The translations under genes were made by a program, and so were the position numbers. Under the pieces are notes generated by a model that was not told where the DNA came from, searched no databases, and saw only the letters and a list, made by a program, of their open reading frames with translations. From NCBI GenBank assembly GCA_050260355.1, contig JBLNBZ010000127.1, positions 1 to 20,094 on the forward strand: 20,094 bases of DNA, read 5' to 3'. This stretch comes from CADEFX01 sp050260355. GTDB taxonomy: Bacteria; Pseudomonadota; Alphaproteobacteria; Rhizobiales; Hyphomicrobiaceae. This document shows, piece after piece, positions 7,582 to 15,462 of the stretch (its first letter is position 1; each line of letters opens with the position of its first letter).

Positions 7582-7839
7582 GCGAGGTCTCCTTTAGTCC
7601 CCGAAGAGCGTTTATCTGGCGCCGGTCGCGAAGCCGTCGCCGGCGAGAAGGCAGTCGCATCTGTTGTCGGGGAAGTTGAGGTGCGCGGCACGTCTCTCAG
7701 GCTGGCGCACATTCTGCTCATCACTCTCCGCCGGGTCCGATGGGCCGCCCCGAGCCGCTCGAATTATCCGTGAAGCGTGCGGCGACTGCAAGGCCAAATA
7801 GCGCAGCAGAATTGTCGACAATCCGCAGCTTTTTCGCAG
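7582..7839. other. leader/intergenic region upstream of csp
   Basis: 258 bases between the rlmJ stop and the csp start, both minus strand. Small open frames here look like noise. It probably holds the csp promoter and leader. I see no confident -35/-10 pair and no strong hairpin. Confidence 0.4.
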
Positions 7840-8703
7840 TCACCGAGACGCGCGCTCACTCAGCGATTCAATGCACATCGAGCTGCCGGACCATTGCTCC
7901 AAATGCTGCGGCAGGAATGATGCGAGGTAATTCAATTTGCCGGGAAGTGTGTGCGGCGGATTTATGACGATGAGGCCGCAACCACTCAGTCGCTCATCGC
8001 GACGCGCAGCTCCGACAAACAGCTCGATCGACAGAGCCCGATCGGAGCTCACGGCAGCTACGCTTCGGCGAAACGACGCGACGCGACGCTGATCCTTGAT
8101 TGGATACCAAAGCAGATACGTGCCGGTCGCAAAGCGGCGCAGGGCCTCGCGCAGTCCGAGCGCGAGCTTGTCGAACTCGTCCGTTGCTTCGAACGGCGGA
8201 TCGACGAGGACAACGCCGCGACGCTCCTTCGGCGGCAGCAGAGACTTGAGCGCGGTCCATCCGTCGAGCGCGAGCGACTTGGCGCGGCGATCGCGCCCGA
8301 TGTGCGCGGCGAGCTGAGCGGCGTCCTCGGGATGCAGCTCGTTGGCGACCAGACGATCGTGGGGCCGCATGAGCGCCAGAGCGATGCAGGGCGAGCCGGG
8401 ATAGCGCTGCAAGGTCTTGCCGTGATTCACCGCGGCGACGGCCTGCAAATAGGGAGCCAGCACTTCGGCCGCCGCGTCCGGCAGCGGCTTGCTGGGGTGC
8501 AGCAGACGACCGATGCCGTCACGCCACTCGCCGGTCTTTTGCGCCTCTTCACTGGCGAGATCGTAGAGGCCCGGGCCGGCATGGGTATCGATAACGCGAA
8601 ACGGGGCATCCTTGCGCTTGAGATGCTCGATGACGAGCGCCAGAACGGCATGCTTCAGCACGTCGGCAAAGTTGCCCGCATGATATGCGTGGCGATAGTT
8701 CAT
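7840..8703 (-). CDS. rlmJ: 23S rRNA (adenine-2030 N6)-methyltransferase RlmJ
   Basis: This 287-residue protein is close to E. coli RlmJ (280 residues), which methylates A2030 of 23S rRNA using S-adenosylmethionine. Diagnostic features are the N-terminal MNYRHAYHAGNFADVLKH, the SAM-site segment DTHAGPGLYDL (39-49), the GSPCIAL stretch near 103, NELHPED near 121-127, and the catalytic DPPFE (168-172; DPPYE in many relatives). The ATG at 8703 begins the conserved N-terminus directly, so the start is secure even though the ribosome binding site is weak. It lies on the same strand as the DUF488 gene upstream, about 110 bases away. Confidence 0.95.
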   Translation of the reverse strand: MNYRHAYHAGNFADVLKHAVLALVIEHLKRKDAPFRVIDTHAGPGLYDLASEEAQKTGEWRDGIGRLLHPSKPLPDAAAEVLAPYLQAVAAVNHGKTLQRYPGSPCIALALMRPHDRLVANELHPEDAAQLAAHIGRDRRAKSLALDGWTALKSLLPPKERRGVVLVDPPFEATDEFDKLALGLREALRRFATGTYLLWYPIKDQRRVASFRRSVAAVSSDRALSIELFVGAARRDERLSGCGLIVINPPHTLPGKLNYLASFLPQHLEQWSGSSMCIESLSERASR

Positions 8704-8815
8704 GGCGCTTGCATGGGCACCCCCCGCTCGCGACTGTCAAGGTGGCGAGCCGCCGGGGTGATTGTCGCCACGCGCGCGCTGCACCGCAGGGACGGATCGG
8801 TCATGGCAGGGTCGC

Positions 8816-9202
8816 TCAGGCGATGTCGGCGCCCCGCTCGGCAAGAAGCTGGCGAAGCACCGAGCGATGGCATCGGGACTCGTTCTCGCAGTAGCAGCCG
8901 ATCGAGAAATTTGCGTCGCGCGAGAGGGCTGCGAGGAGGTCGAGGGTCCGCCGCGGTGTCGGCTCATTCATTTCGGCGCGGAACGCACGCACGAAAGCAT
9001 CCCATCCGCGCTCCGTCGGCGCCGCCTTGACCTGCGCTATCAGCTCGGGCGTGGGCGACAGATCCGGATACCAGATGTCGTACCAATCGTCGGCCGCATA
9101 GCGCTCCTTGCGAACGCCGCGGGGCGGACGCCGCACGGCGCCGATGCGCAGGCCTTCTTTCGGCAGGCGGGGCGTTCCCAGACGAACGATGCGCAGTGTC
9201 AT
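8816..9202 (-). CDS. DUF488 family protein
   Basis: This 128-residue protein matches the DUF488 (YeaO-like) family. It has a basic N-terminus with RPPRGVRKE, a WYDIWYPDLSPTPELI segment (40-55), and a C-terminal LLAALSRD followed by CYCENESRCHRSVL, with C103, C105, C111 and H112 as a possible metal-binding or redox cluster. The biochemical function of the family is not established to my knowledge. The start at ATG 9202 has AGGA about 10 bases upstream. It sits between rlmJ and the receiver gene, all on the minus strand. Confidence 0.88.
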   Translation of the reverse strand: MTLRIVRLGTPRLPKEGLRIGAVRRPPRGVRKERYAADDWYDIWYPDLSPTPELIAQVKAAPTERGWDAFVRAFRAEMNEPTPRRTLDLLAALSRDANFSIGCYCENESRCHRSVLRQLLAERGADIA

Positions 9203-9266
9203 GACGGTGGAGTCCTGGCAACGCGTACTCAGTAGCCGACTTAATAGCCGAGCCCCGACGGTGGAG

Positions 9267-9632
9267 TCACGAGAGGCCGATCTCGGCCATTGCCGCCATG
9301 ATAGATGCGCGGTCGAAGGGCTTCATCAGCACGGCGTCGGCGCCGGCCTGTCGGGCGCGGCCAATGTCGACGGGGTCGTTCTCGGTCGTACAGTACACGA
9401 TAAGCGGCATCTGGTCGTGCGAGGCCGCGCGCAGGGCTTGTAGGAACGCGAGCCCGTTCATGCCCGGCATCTCCCAGTCGACCAGGACAACGTGGGGTCC
9501 ACGCGCCTGGCAGAGCTCGATGCCATTGGGGCCGTCGTTGGCCTCGATGACATCGAAATCCATCCGCTCGAGGATCACGCGCGCGACTTTGCGGATGACG
9601 TCGGAGTCATCGACGATCAGGCAGCGCTTCAT
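9267..9632 (-). CDS. single-domain response regulator (CheY-like receiver)
   Basis: This 121-residue protein is a complete receiver domain with no output domain. The acidic pocket is D8/D9 (LIVDDSD), the phosphoacceptor D52 (VLVDWEMPG), the switch threonine in CTTEN (82-83) and the conserved lysine K104 (LMKPFD). It lies 52 bases downstream of chpT on the same strand, so the two are probably co-transcribed. That suggests, by inference, that ChpT or its kinase may phosphorylate it. It is not obviously CpdR or DivK: it lacks DivK's ELNMKL start and begins MKRCLIVDDSDVIRKVAR. Confidence 0.92.
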   Translation of the reverse strand: MKRCLIVDDSDVIRKVARVILERMDFDVIEANDGPNGIELCQARGPHVVLVDWEMPGMNGLAFLQALRAASHDQMPLIVYCTTENDPVDIGRARQAGADAVLMKPFDRASIMAAMAEIGLS

Positions 9633-9684
9633 GTCGTTCGCCTGTCGGTCATCGGCGGCGGCCCTCGTGAGGAAATGGGGGCGA

Positions 9685-10320
9685 TCAGGGCCGGGCGGAG
9701 AGCACGATGTCGCCCCCGTCCTTGAGCACCTCGAGACGCATGGATGAGGTCTGGGCCAGCCGGCACGTGTAGTAGGCCTGAATCGTCATGGTATCGAGCG
9801 GGACCTGGGAGCCTCCCAGGAATTCGATGAGGTGCAGCGGTGGCCGCGCCCCCGGGCCGTGGCAGCGCACGAGAAAGCTCGGGTTGTCCAAGGAGCCGCG
9901 AATGCCAACCTCGATCTCGCCCCCGCGCGGCAGCGCGCTGACGGCGGAGGCCACCAGATTGAGCAGCAGCTTGACCTTGTCCTTGGGCATATGGCCGGCG
10001 GCGCCACGCCAAACCAGCTTGTGCTTGCCCTGACCGAGAAAGCCTCGGCTGATCTGCTCGGCAGTCGTGAGGTCGATCATGGAGCCGGCAGAGCCAGCGG
10101 CGCCGAACGCGAAACGGGCAAACTGCAGGCGCGCGGACGCCTGCTCCGTGACGTTGCGAATGACATCGAGCGCGTAGGACTTGGCCTCCTCGTCATCCTC
10201 CTCGTCGAGGATCTCCAAGCCATTGTAGATGGCGCCGACAGGATTGATGATGTCGTGGCAGATCTTGCTGGAGATCAAAGCGGCCAGTTCGAGGTCGCTC
10301 GGCTGCGCGCGTTGGCTCAT
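9685..10320 (-). CDS. chpT: histidine phosphotransferase ChpT
   Basis: This 211-residue protein matches alphaproteobacterial ChpT, a dimeric pseudo-kinase that passes phosphate from CckA to CtrA and CpdR in the cell-cycle pathway. The DHp helix contains SSKICHDIINPVGAIYNGLEIL, with the phospho-histidine H22 followed by D23. A degenerate ATPase-like domain follows (about 85-210), including PKDKVKLLLNLVASAVSALPRGGEI and lacking the usual ATP-binding G boxes. ATG at 10320 matches the short N-terminus of relatives. The frame also reaches ATG 10380, giving 231 residues, and the ribosome binding sites do not settle the choice. The receiver gene follows. Confidence 0.92.
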   Translation of the reverse strand: MSQRAQPSDLELAALISSKICHDIINPVGAIYNGLEILDEEDDEEAKSYALDVIRNVTEQASARLQFARFAFGAAGSAGSMIDLTTAEQISRGFLGQGKHKLVWRGAAGHMPKDKVKLLLNLVASAVSALPRGGEIEVGIRGSLDNPSFLVRCHGPGARPPLHLIEFLGGSQVPLDTMTIQAYYTCRLAQTSSMRLEVLKDGGDIVLSARP

Positions 10321-10587
10321 GGGCCCAATCTTGCCTTGGCTGTCGGACGTGGAGACGTGCAAAGCAGGCTGCTCGAGCATCGCTGCTCACGCGAGCCGAC
10401 AGGGTGGCCACTTGCACAGGCTTCCCGTCAACTGATACACGCGTGGCGTGCGTTGTGCCAAGCGGCCCAGGCCGATTGGCGGATCGCGGATTGAAATTCC
10501 CATCGGACTGTCGCATTTCTGCTGCGCCATCCCAGGGCCGCAAGCAGGCGCCGGCTGCTGAGGGCAAGGTTGGCGAAAGGAGCGGCA

Positions 10588-11409
10588 TTGAGGCTTTCGG
10601 ACCACGAATCACTCGCGGAGGCGCTCCTTTCCTCGGTGCTGGTCGCCGGCGCGACTGAGATGGATCACTACAAGGCGGGCGGCGCGGTCGAGACCAAGGC
10701 CGACAACTCGCCGGTCACTGCGGCCGATCGCGAGGCGGAGGCCATTCTGCTGGAGGGGCTGGCGAAGGCGGCGCCCGGCGTGCCGGTCGTTGCCGAGGAA
10801 GCAGTGAGTCAGGGCCGCATCCCGGCGCTTTCGGACACATTCTTCCTGGTCGATCCCCTGGATGGGACGCGCGAGTTCATCCATGGACGCGGCGAGTTCA
10901 CGGTCAACGTGGCTTTGATCGAGAACCGGCGCCCGGTGTTCGGGATTGTGTATGCCCCGGCTCTGAGCGAGCTCTATGTGACCCTTGGGCCCGAGCGGGC
11001 TGCCTTTGCAACCGTCACTCCGCAGCGAGGCGCCGCGACGCTGAAGGGGTGCGGCTTCAAGGACATTCGTGTGCGACCTGCCAACCCTGACGCGCTGACG
11101 GCGGTCGCCAGCCGATCGCATCTGACGCCGCAGACCGACGCCTTCCTCAAGCGCTATTCCGTCGCCGAATGCCGCAACGCCGGATCATCGCTGAAGTTCG
11201 GGCTGCTGGCCCGCGGGGAGGCGGACATCTATCCGCGCCTTGGGACGACGATGGAGTGGGATACCGCCGCGGGGCATGCGCTCCTCGTTGCCGCCGGGGG
11301 AAGCGTGACGACGCTCGACGGCGCTCCGCTCGAGTACGGCAAGAGCGGCTTCCGCAACCCCCATTTCGTTGCCTGGGCCGCGCGGACGCCCATTCCGCCC
11401 AAGAATTAA
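10588..11409 (+). CDS. cysQ: 3'(2'),5'-bisphosphate nucleotidase CysQ-like (inositol monophosphatase superfamily)
   Basis: This protein of about 273 residues belongs to the Mg2+-dependent, lithium-sensitive phosphatase superfamily. CysQ removes the 3'-phosphate of PAP made during sulfate assimilation. Metal-site motifs are VVAEE (about 67-71), DPLDGTREF (89-97) and WDTAAGHALL (about 224-233), with SPVTAADREAE near 41. I choose the TTG start at 10588 because AAAGGAG lies 5 bases before it; the upstream in-frame TTG at 10570 has no such site. An inositol monophosphatase role cannot be excluded, but the DGTREF variant favours CysQ. It is divergent from chpT across 267 bases. Confidence 0.88.
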   Translation: MRLSDHESLAEALLSSVLVAGATEMDHYKAGGAVETKADNSPVTAADREAEAILLEGLAKAAPGVPVVAEEAVSQGRIPALSDTFFLVDPLDGTREFIHGRGEFTVNVALIENRRPVFGIVYAPALSELYVTLGPERAAFATVTPQRGAATLKGCGFKDIRVRPANPDALTAVASRSHLTPQTDAFLKRYSVAECRNAGSSLKFGLLARGEADIYPRLGTTMEWDTAAGHALLVAAGGSVTTLDGAPLEYGKSGFRNPHFVAWAARTPIPPKN

Positions 11410-11503
11410 GCGCGGGCGCCGAGCCGTCCCCGCCTTGGCCACAGTTTGGTAACCTTTTTTGTCAAGACTCTGTTTACGGTTCCGCCCTGCGCCCGGCGGA
11501 TCC

Positions 11504-11517
11504 AGATAGAGCTATCT
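11504..11517. promoter_or_regulatory. 14-base dyad upstream of the DUF1134 gene
   Basis: AGATAG and CTATCT flank a 2-base centre at 11504-11517, 21 bases before the ATG at 11539. It is a perfect 6+6 inverted repeat that could be an operator or fall in the 5' leader. No regulator can be assigned, and I see no TTAA-N7-TTAA CtrA site in this gap. Confidence 0.3.
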
Positions 11518-11538
11518 TGGTGGCGACGGATTCATTCA

Positions 11539-12480
11539 ATGCTTTCACGGGTTCTCTTGGCCTGCCTGGCGCTGGGCGCCGGTGCAAGCCTGTCACTGGC
11601 CCCGATCGCGTCGACTGCTTATGCGCAGGATGCTTCGCAACCGCTACGCCTGGCTCAATCGAGCACAAACCCGGGATACTACCGGTATGACAGGGGTCCC
11701 TCCGGGGATCCCTACGCAGATCGCGGCTCGGAGCCGCAGGACAACGGCAGCCAAACGCAAGGGCGCGACGATTCCTATCGGCCACCGCGCGCCGACGCTT
11801 GGCGGGCACCGCCGGGCGACGAGCGCTATGCGAACCAGGCCCCCTACGGCAGTCAGGCACCTTACGGAAGTCCGGCGCCCTACGGCGGATCGGTCCCCTA
11901 TGGCCAGCCCTATTCGCCGCCCGACCGCTACGATCAAGGCGGGCGCGACGCTCCCTACTATCCCGGCTCGCCGGAACGCCGTGCCGACTATGACGACGGC
12001 ACCTATTCCATGCGCGAGATCCGCGATGCGGGTCACGGGTTCTTCGGCTCGGTCAGCCAGGGCCTTGCCAGCGTGATCGAGTACGCGTTCAAGCAGCAGG
12101 GGCGCCCCAACGGGTACATTCTGGGCGAGGATCTGGGCGGCGCCTTCATAGCCGGCCTGCGTTACGGCGAGGGTTGGCTCTACACGCGCGATGTTGGTCG
12201 CCACAAAGTGTTCTGGCAGGGTCCCTCCCTCGGCTACGACGCGGGTGCGGAAGGCTCCAAGGTCATGGTGCTGGTCTACAACCTGCGGGACCCCTCCGAC
12301 ATCTATCATCGCTTCGGGGGCGTGGCAGGCTCTGCCTACTTCGTCGGCGGCGTCGGAATCACGTTCCAGACGTACGGGCATGTCGTCCTTGCGCCGATTC
12401 GCTCAGGCCTCGGGCTTCGCCTCGGCGCCAACGTCGGCTACCTGAAGTACACGCCTAGACCGACCTGGAATCCGTTCTGA
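11539..12480 (+). CDS. DUF1134 (EipA-type) periplasmic envelope protein
   Basis: This 313-residue secreted protein has a signal peptide at 1-30 (MLSRVLLACL to AYAQ). A Pro/Tyr/Gly-rich disordered region (about 40-150) holds four six-residue repeats beginning PYG (102-125). The DUF1134 domain (about 156-310) includes REIRDAGHGFFGSVSQGLA, YILGEDLGGAFIAGLRYGEG, and repeated glycine stretches such as YFVGGVGITFQTYG. The family's characterised member is Brucella EipA, a periplasmic protein needed for envelope integrity and reported to be CtrA-controlled. The ATG at 11539 starts the signal peptide; the frame is open to 11446 but that part is not signal-like. The domain call is firm; the same role here is inference. 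Confidence 0.9.
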   Translation: MLSRVLLACLALGAGASLSLAPIASTAYAQDASQPLRLAQSSTNPGYYRYDRGPSGDPYADRGSEPQDNGSQTQGRDDSYRPPRADAWRAPPGDERYANQAPYGSQAPYGSPAPYGGSVPYGQPYSPPDRYDQGGRDAPYYPGSPERRADYDDGTYSMREIRDAGHGFFGSVSQGLASVIEYAFKQQGRPNGYILGEDLGGAFIAGLRYGEGWLYTRDVGRHKVFWQGPSLGYDAGAEGSKVMVLVYNLRDPSDIYHRFGGVAGSAYFVGGVGITFQTYGHVVLAPIRSGLGLRLGANVGYLKYTPRPTWNPF

Positions 12481-12510
12481 CCTCTATAGAGTGCGGCGAC
12501 GGTGCGGGTG

Positions 12511-12527
12511 CCTGGATCGCGTCCAGG
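12511..12527 (+). terminator. weak hairpin after the DUF1134 gene
   Basis: CCTGGA-TCGCG-TCCAGG (6-bp stem, 5-base loop) lies 31 bases past the stop of the DUF1134 gene. With no T tract it is only a candidate terminator. Confidence 0.3.
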
Positions 12528-12607
12528 TGCCTCGACGGTGGACGGGGCACGCCGCTGCGCGCTAAGACCAGATAGGCAATTCCAGGCTCCCGATCTAGGA
12601 TGACCTC

Positions 12608-14143
12608 GTGATCACGATCCAGTCAGCCATGCTGGTCGCGCTTGGTTTCCTGGCCGCAACTCTGCTTGCGCTGCTGGTGGCGCCGGCATTCTGGGCGCGG
12701 GCAGTGCGGCTCACGCGCCAGCGGATGCGGCAGTCGATGCCGTTGAGCGAGGCCGAGATTCGGGCGGACAAGGATCGTATCCGGGCGGAGTATGCGATCC
12801 GCGTGCACCAGCTCGAAAGCCAGATCAATCAAGCCAAGCTGTCGTCTGCGCGCCAGCTCATCGAGCTCAACCGGCGCGACGCGACGATCAACGAGCTGCA
12901 GGCTGAGATCGAGCGCAACAAGGCGGCGCTGGAGGAGGCGCAGAACGCCCGCCGGGTTCTGGAGCAGACGGTTACGGATCGCCTGCCGCGCGTCGAGCAT
13001 CGGCTGAGCGAGGCGCGGCAGCTGGTTTTCAATCGCGATCGGGAAATCTCGGAGCTGGCGCGGACGGCCGATAAGCAGAGCCGGGCGCTGGCGGAGGCCG
13101 CCGCCATCAATGCCCAGCAGCTGGCCGAGATCGAGCGGCTGACCTCCACACTGGCCACGCGGGCTGCGCGGTCACACGATGGCCGCAGCGATCCGCGTTT
13201 CGACAGCGAGGTCGCTTTGCGCTCGGAGCTGGAGGCCCTGCGCGCCAAGACGCGCGACCAGTCACAGCTCATCAGCCGCATGCAGAGCCAGATGGGGCGC
13301 TTCGCCTCTTACACGCCGACGCCTGCGGCCACCTTGCGCGCGCTCGACAGCACGGCGGAGGCGCTGCCATCGCCGAACGGTGCCGTGGCAGCGGGCGCAG
13401 ATGACGTCAAGGCCGGGACGAGAGCAGGCGCCAGCATCGGCGATATCGAGGCACTCCGCGCCGAGTTCGAGAACGAGGTGCGCGCGCTGAGGGCCAAGAC
13501 GCAGGATCAGGCCGGGGAGATCGCGCGCCTCAAGGCTGCGTTGGCCGTATTTGAGGGCGAAAGCGAGGAGCGGAAGCTTTCAATCCGCGACAGCAAGATC
13601 GCCCTGAAGGCGAGGTTGGGCGGGCTCGAGGCCCAGAACGAGCAGCAGAGAGAGGTTATTTTGCGCGTCCGCAGCGAGCTGGCGGCCGCCAACGAGCGAC
13701 TCGCGCGGCAGGCGGCTCACTTCACCAGCGAGTTGAAGCGCCTGGGTGCCGGTACCATGCCGGTCTCGGGGCAGCCGCGACGGCAGATCAGCGCACCACG
13801 TCTGACCCTGGCCGACCGCGTGGCGCAAGCGCGCACGGCCCCTGCACCGGCCGAAAATGGAGTGGTGGGCGAAATCGCTCACGGGGCCGAAAACGGGCCC
13901 CGACCAAATGGCGCCATAGTGGAGGGCGATAAGTCGAACACGAAGCCGTCCGACAGAGCCATCGTGGATCTGGAAACGGCGAAGCCGAAACCGGCGGAGG
14001 CGGTTGCACAGCCGCCAAAACCGGAAGCGACCGAGAAAGAGGAAGCAGAGGCGACAGCAGGCGTCGAGAATGCATCCGCCCCGACCACGGTCGAGCGCAA
14101 ACCGCGCCTCCTGGAGCGGATTGCCAGTCTCGGCAAGAGCTGA
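12608..14143 (+). CDS. membrane-anchored long coiled-coil protein, unknown function
   Basis: This 511-residue protein has an N-terminal membrane helix (about 5-30) followed by a basic RQRMRQ stretch. Long charged heptad-like coiled coils follow at about 50-185, 205-240 and 275-390, rich in Glu, Arg, Ala, Leu and Gln. The tail (about 395-511) is low complexity and rich in Pro, Ala, Glu and Lys. That shape suits an inner-membrane scaffold or tether projecting into the cytoplasm. Related hypothetical proteins occur in Rhizobiales, but I know no assigned role. The start is GTG at 12608, 7 bases after AGGA. The next gene encodes a tail-anchored acidic protein, 119 bases on. Confidence 0.82.
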   Translation: MITIQSAMLVALGFLAATLLALLVAPAFWARAVRLTRQRMRQSMPLSEAEIRADKDRIRAEYAIRVHQLESQINQAKLSSARQLIELNRRDATINELQAEIERNKAALEEAQNARRVLEQTVTDRLPRVEHRLSEARQLVFNRDREISELARTADKQSRALAEAAAINAQQLAEIERLTSTLATRAARSHDGRSDPRFDSEVALRSELEALRAKTRDQSQLISRMQSQMGRFASYTPTPAATLRALDSTAEALPSPNGAVAAGADDVKAGTRAGASIGDIEALRAEFENEVRALRAKTQDQAGEIARLKAALAVFEGESEERKLSIRDSKIALKARLGGLEAQNEQQREVILRVRSELAAANERLARQAAHFTSELKRLGAGTMPVSGQPRRQISAPRLTLADRVAQARTAPAPAENGVVGEIAHGAENGPRPNGAIVEGDKSNTKPSDRAIVDLETAKPKPAEAVAQPPKPEATEKEEAEATAGVENASAPTTVERKPRLLERIASLGKS

Positions 14144-14262
14144 GGAGGCGGTGGAGCGGACCAGGCGGCGATCCGAGGATCGGCGCGGGGTTGGCGGAAG
14201 AGCAGGAAGTTCGACCTGGGGGTAGGCTTCCGAGTGTATGTTGCGTCAGCGTGGGGTTTAGG

Positions 14263-15336
14263 ATGCCGGTGTACGAGGGTAGCGTCGAAGGGATCAGCCC
14301 AGCCGATCCATGGGAAGACTTTGGTCGGCCACTGGCTGAACGGCGCGCCGGATCTCTCAACCTCGACGAGGCGCAGGACATCGCCGCGCGGCGGCTCAGG
14401 GAGCTTGCTATTCGCCTCGGCGACGAGGATGCCGACGACACCGATGACGATGGCGACGGCGATCATGCGCCGTTCGATGCCGATCGCCACTTTCGTTCAC
14501 GTCTGGCCGAGCGCATCGCAGGGCTCGAGGACAGGCAGCCGGAGCCCGGGACCTCCTTGAAGGCGCATGAGCGCACGTATTCCGTGACCGAAGCACTGCC
14601 TTTGAGCGCCTTCGGTGGGCGCCTGACCGCTTTGGCGCATGTGCCGTCGGCTGTGCCGGCCCTACCGGCGCCACAGCCGCAGCAGATCGGCTTTCTCGAG
14701 GTCTTGGATCGGACGATCGAGCCGCACGACAGCGAGACCACCGCAAGCTCGGACAAGGCGGAGCCAACCGAGACCTTCGTGACGGGAGCCGGTGACGAGC
14801 GCGAGGTGCGGCTCGCCGATCTCATCCAGGAGCAGCGCACGCTTCTCGATCGCCTTTCGGCCATCTCGCTGTCCTATGATGACAGCGAGCCTGCGCCGCT
14901 CGATGACGCCATGTCGGATCGGGCGAGGCTCGACGCCGCCGTCGATGATTTCATGGCCGACGCCGAGCACCTCTTCGATGCGGGAACCCATTCTGCCGAG
15001 CCGTTGCGGGACGAGGCAGCCGAGATCGAGGAGCATGATGCGCCGGCGCCGATCTCGGCCGAGCAGTTGATCGCCGCACTCAAGGATGCGACGGCATCGC
15101 TGGAGGCGCAGGGAGGGCCGCAGATGGAACCGAGGGGCAGTACGGCGTCAGACCTGGCTTCCTATTCCAACTCGGATCGCCCGCCGATCATCATCGAGCG
15201 CGCGCGGGCCGAGCTCACGGCGCTTGCCAACGGCGAGATACCGCAGCTGCGACCTCATCACAGCGGGGCGGTCGGCTTCATCGCCGGCCTGTCGCTCTCC
15301 GTCATGATTGGCATCGGCATCTATTTCGCTCTATAG
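14263..15336 (+). CDS. acidic C-terminally membrane-anchored protein, unknown function
   Basis: This 357-residue protein is mostly hydrophilic and acidic, with an Asp run at 54-68 (DEDADDTDDDGDGD). Its only hydrophobic segment is the last 20 or so residues (GAVGFIAGLSLSVMIGIGIYF), ending two residues later, so it looks tail-anchored with the bulk cytoplasmic. A helical DLIQEQRTLLDRLSAISLSYD segment and an EQLIAALKDATASLEAQ segment could be short coiled coils. The start is ATG 14263, six bases after GTGGGG; the frame extends to a TTG at 14191 but without a good site. No family is recognised. It follows the coiled-coil gene on the same strand and precedes phoR by 126 bases. Confidence 0.78.
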   Translation: MPVYEGSVEGISPADPWEDFGRPLAERRAGSLNLDEAQDIAARRLRELAIRLGDEDADDTDDDGDGDHAPFDADRHFRSRLAERIAGLEDRQPEPGTSLKAHERTYSVTEALPLSAFGGRLTALAHVPSAVPALPAPQPQQIGFLEVLDRTIEPHDSETTASSDKAEPTETFVTGAGDEREVRLADLIQEQRTLLDRLSAISLSYDDSEPAPLDDAMSDRARLDAAVDDFMADAEHLFDAGTHSAEPLRDEAAEIEEHDAPAPISAEQLIAALKDATASLEAQGGPQMEPRGSTASDLASYSNSDRPPIIIERARAELTALANGEIPQLRPHHSGAVGFIAGLSLSVMIGIGIYFAL

Positions 15337-15462
15337 CTCCACGCACGACCGGGCTCCTGGCGGCTTCATGCTCGACGCGGGCTGAGCGCTGCCCGGTAGC
15401 CAATTCGTTTGCTTCGTCCCTTGGTCGGCGCGGCTCTACAAGGGTGGTGATCGCTTTCGCCC

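Noticed and set aside
7951..9030. 359-residue plus-strand frame over rlmJ and the DUF488 gene
   Set aside because: It is antisense to two recognisable genes and its product matches nothing; a high-GC shadow frame.
11401..11538. CtrA binding site upstream of the EipA-like gene
   Set aside because: I looked for TTAA-N7-TTAA because Brucella eipA is CtrA-controlled; only degenerate pieces (GGTAACC, GTTTACGG) are present.
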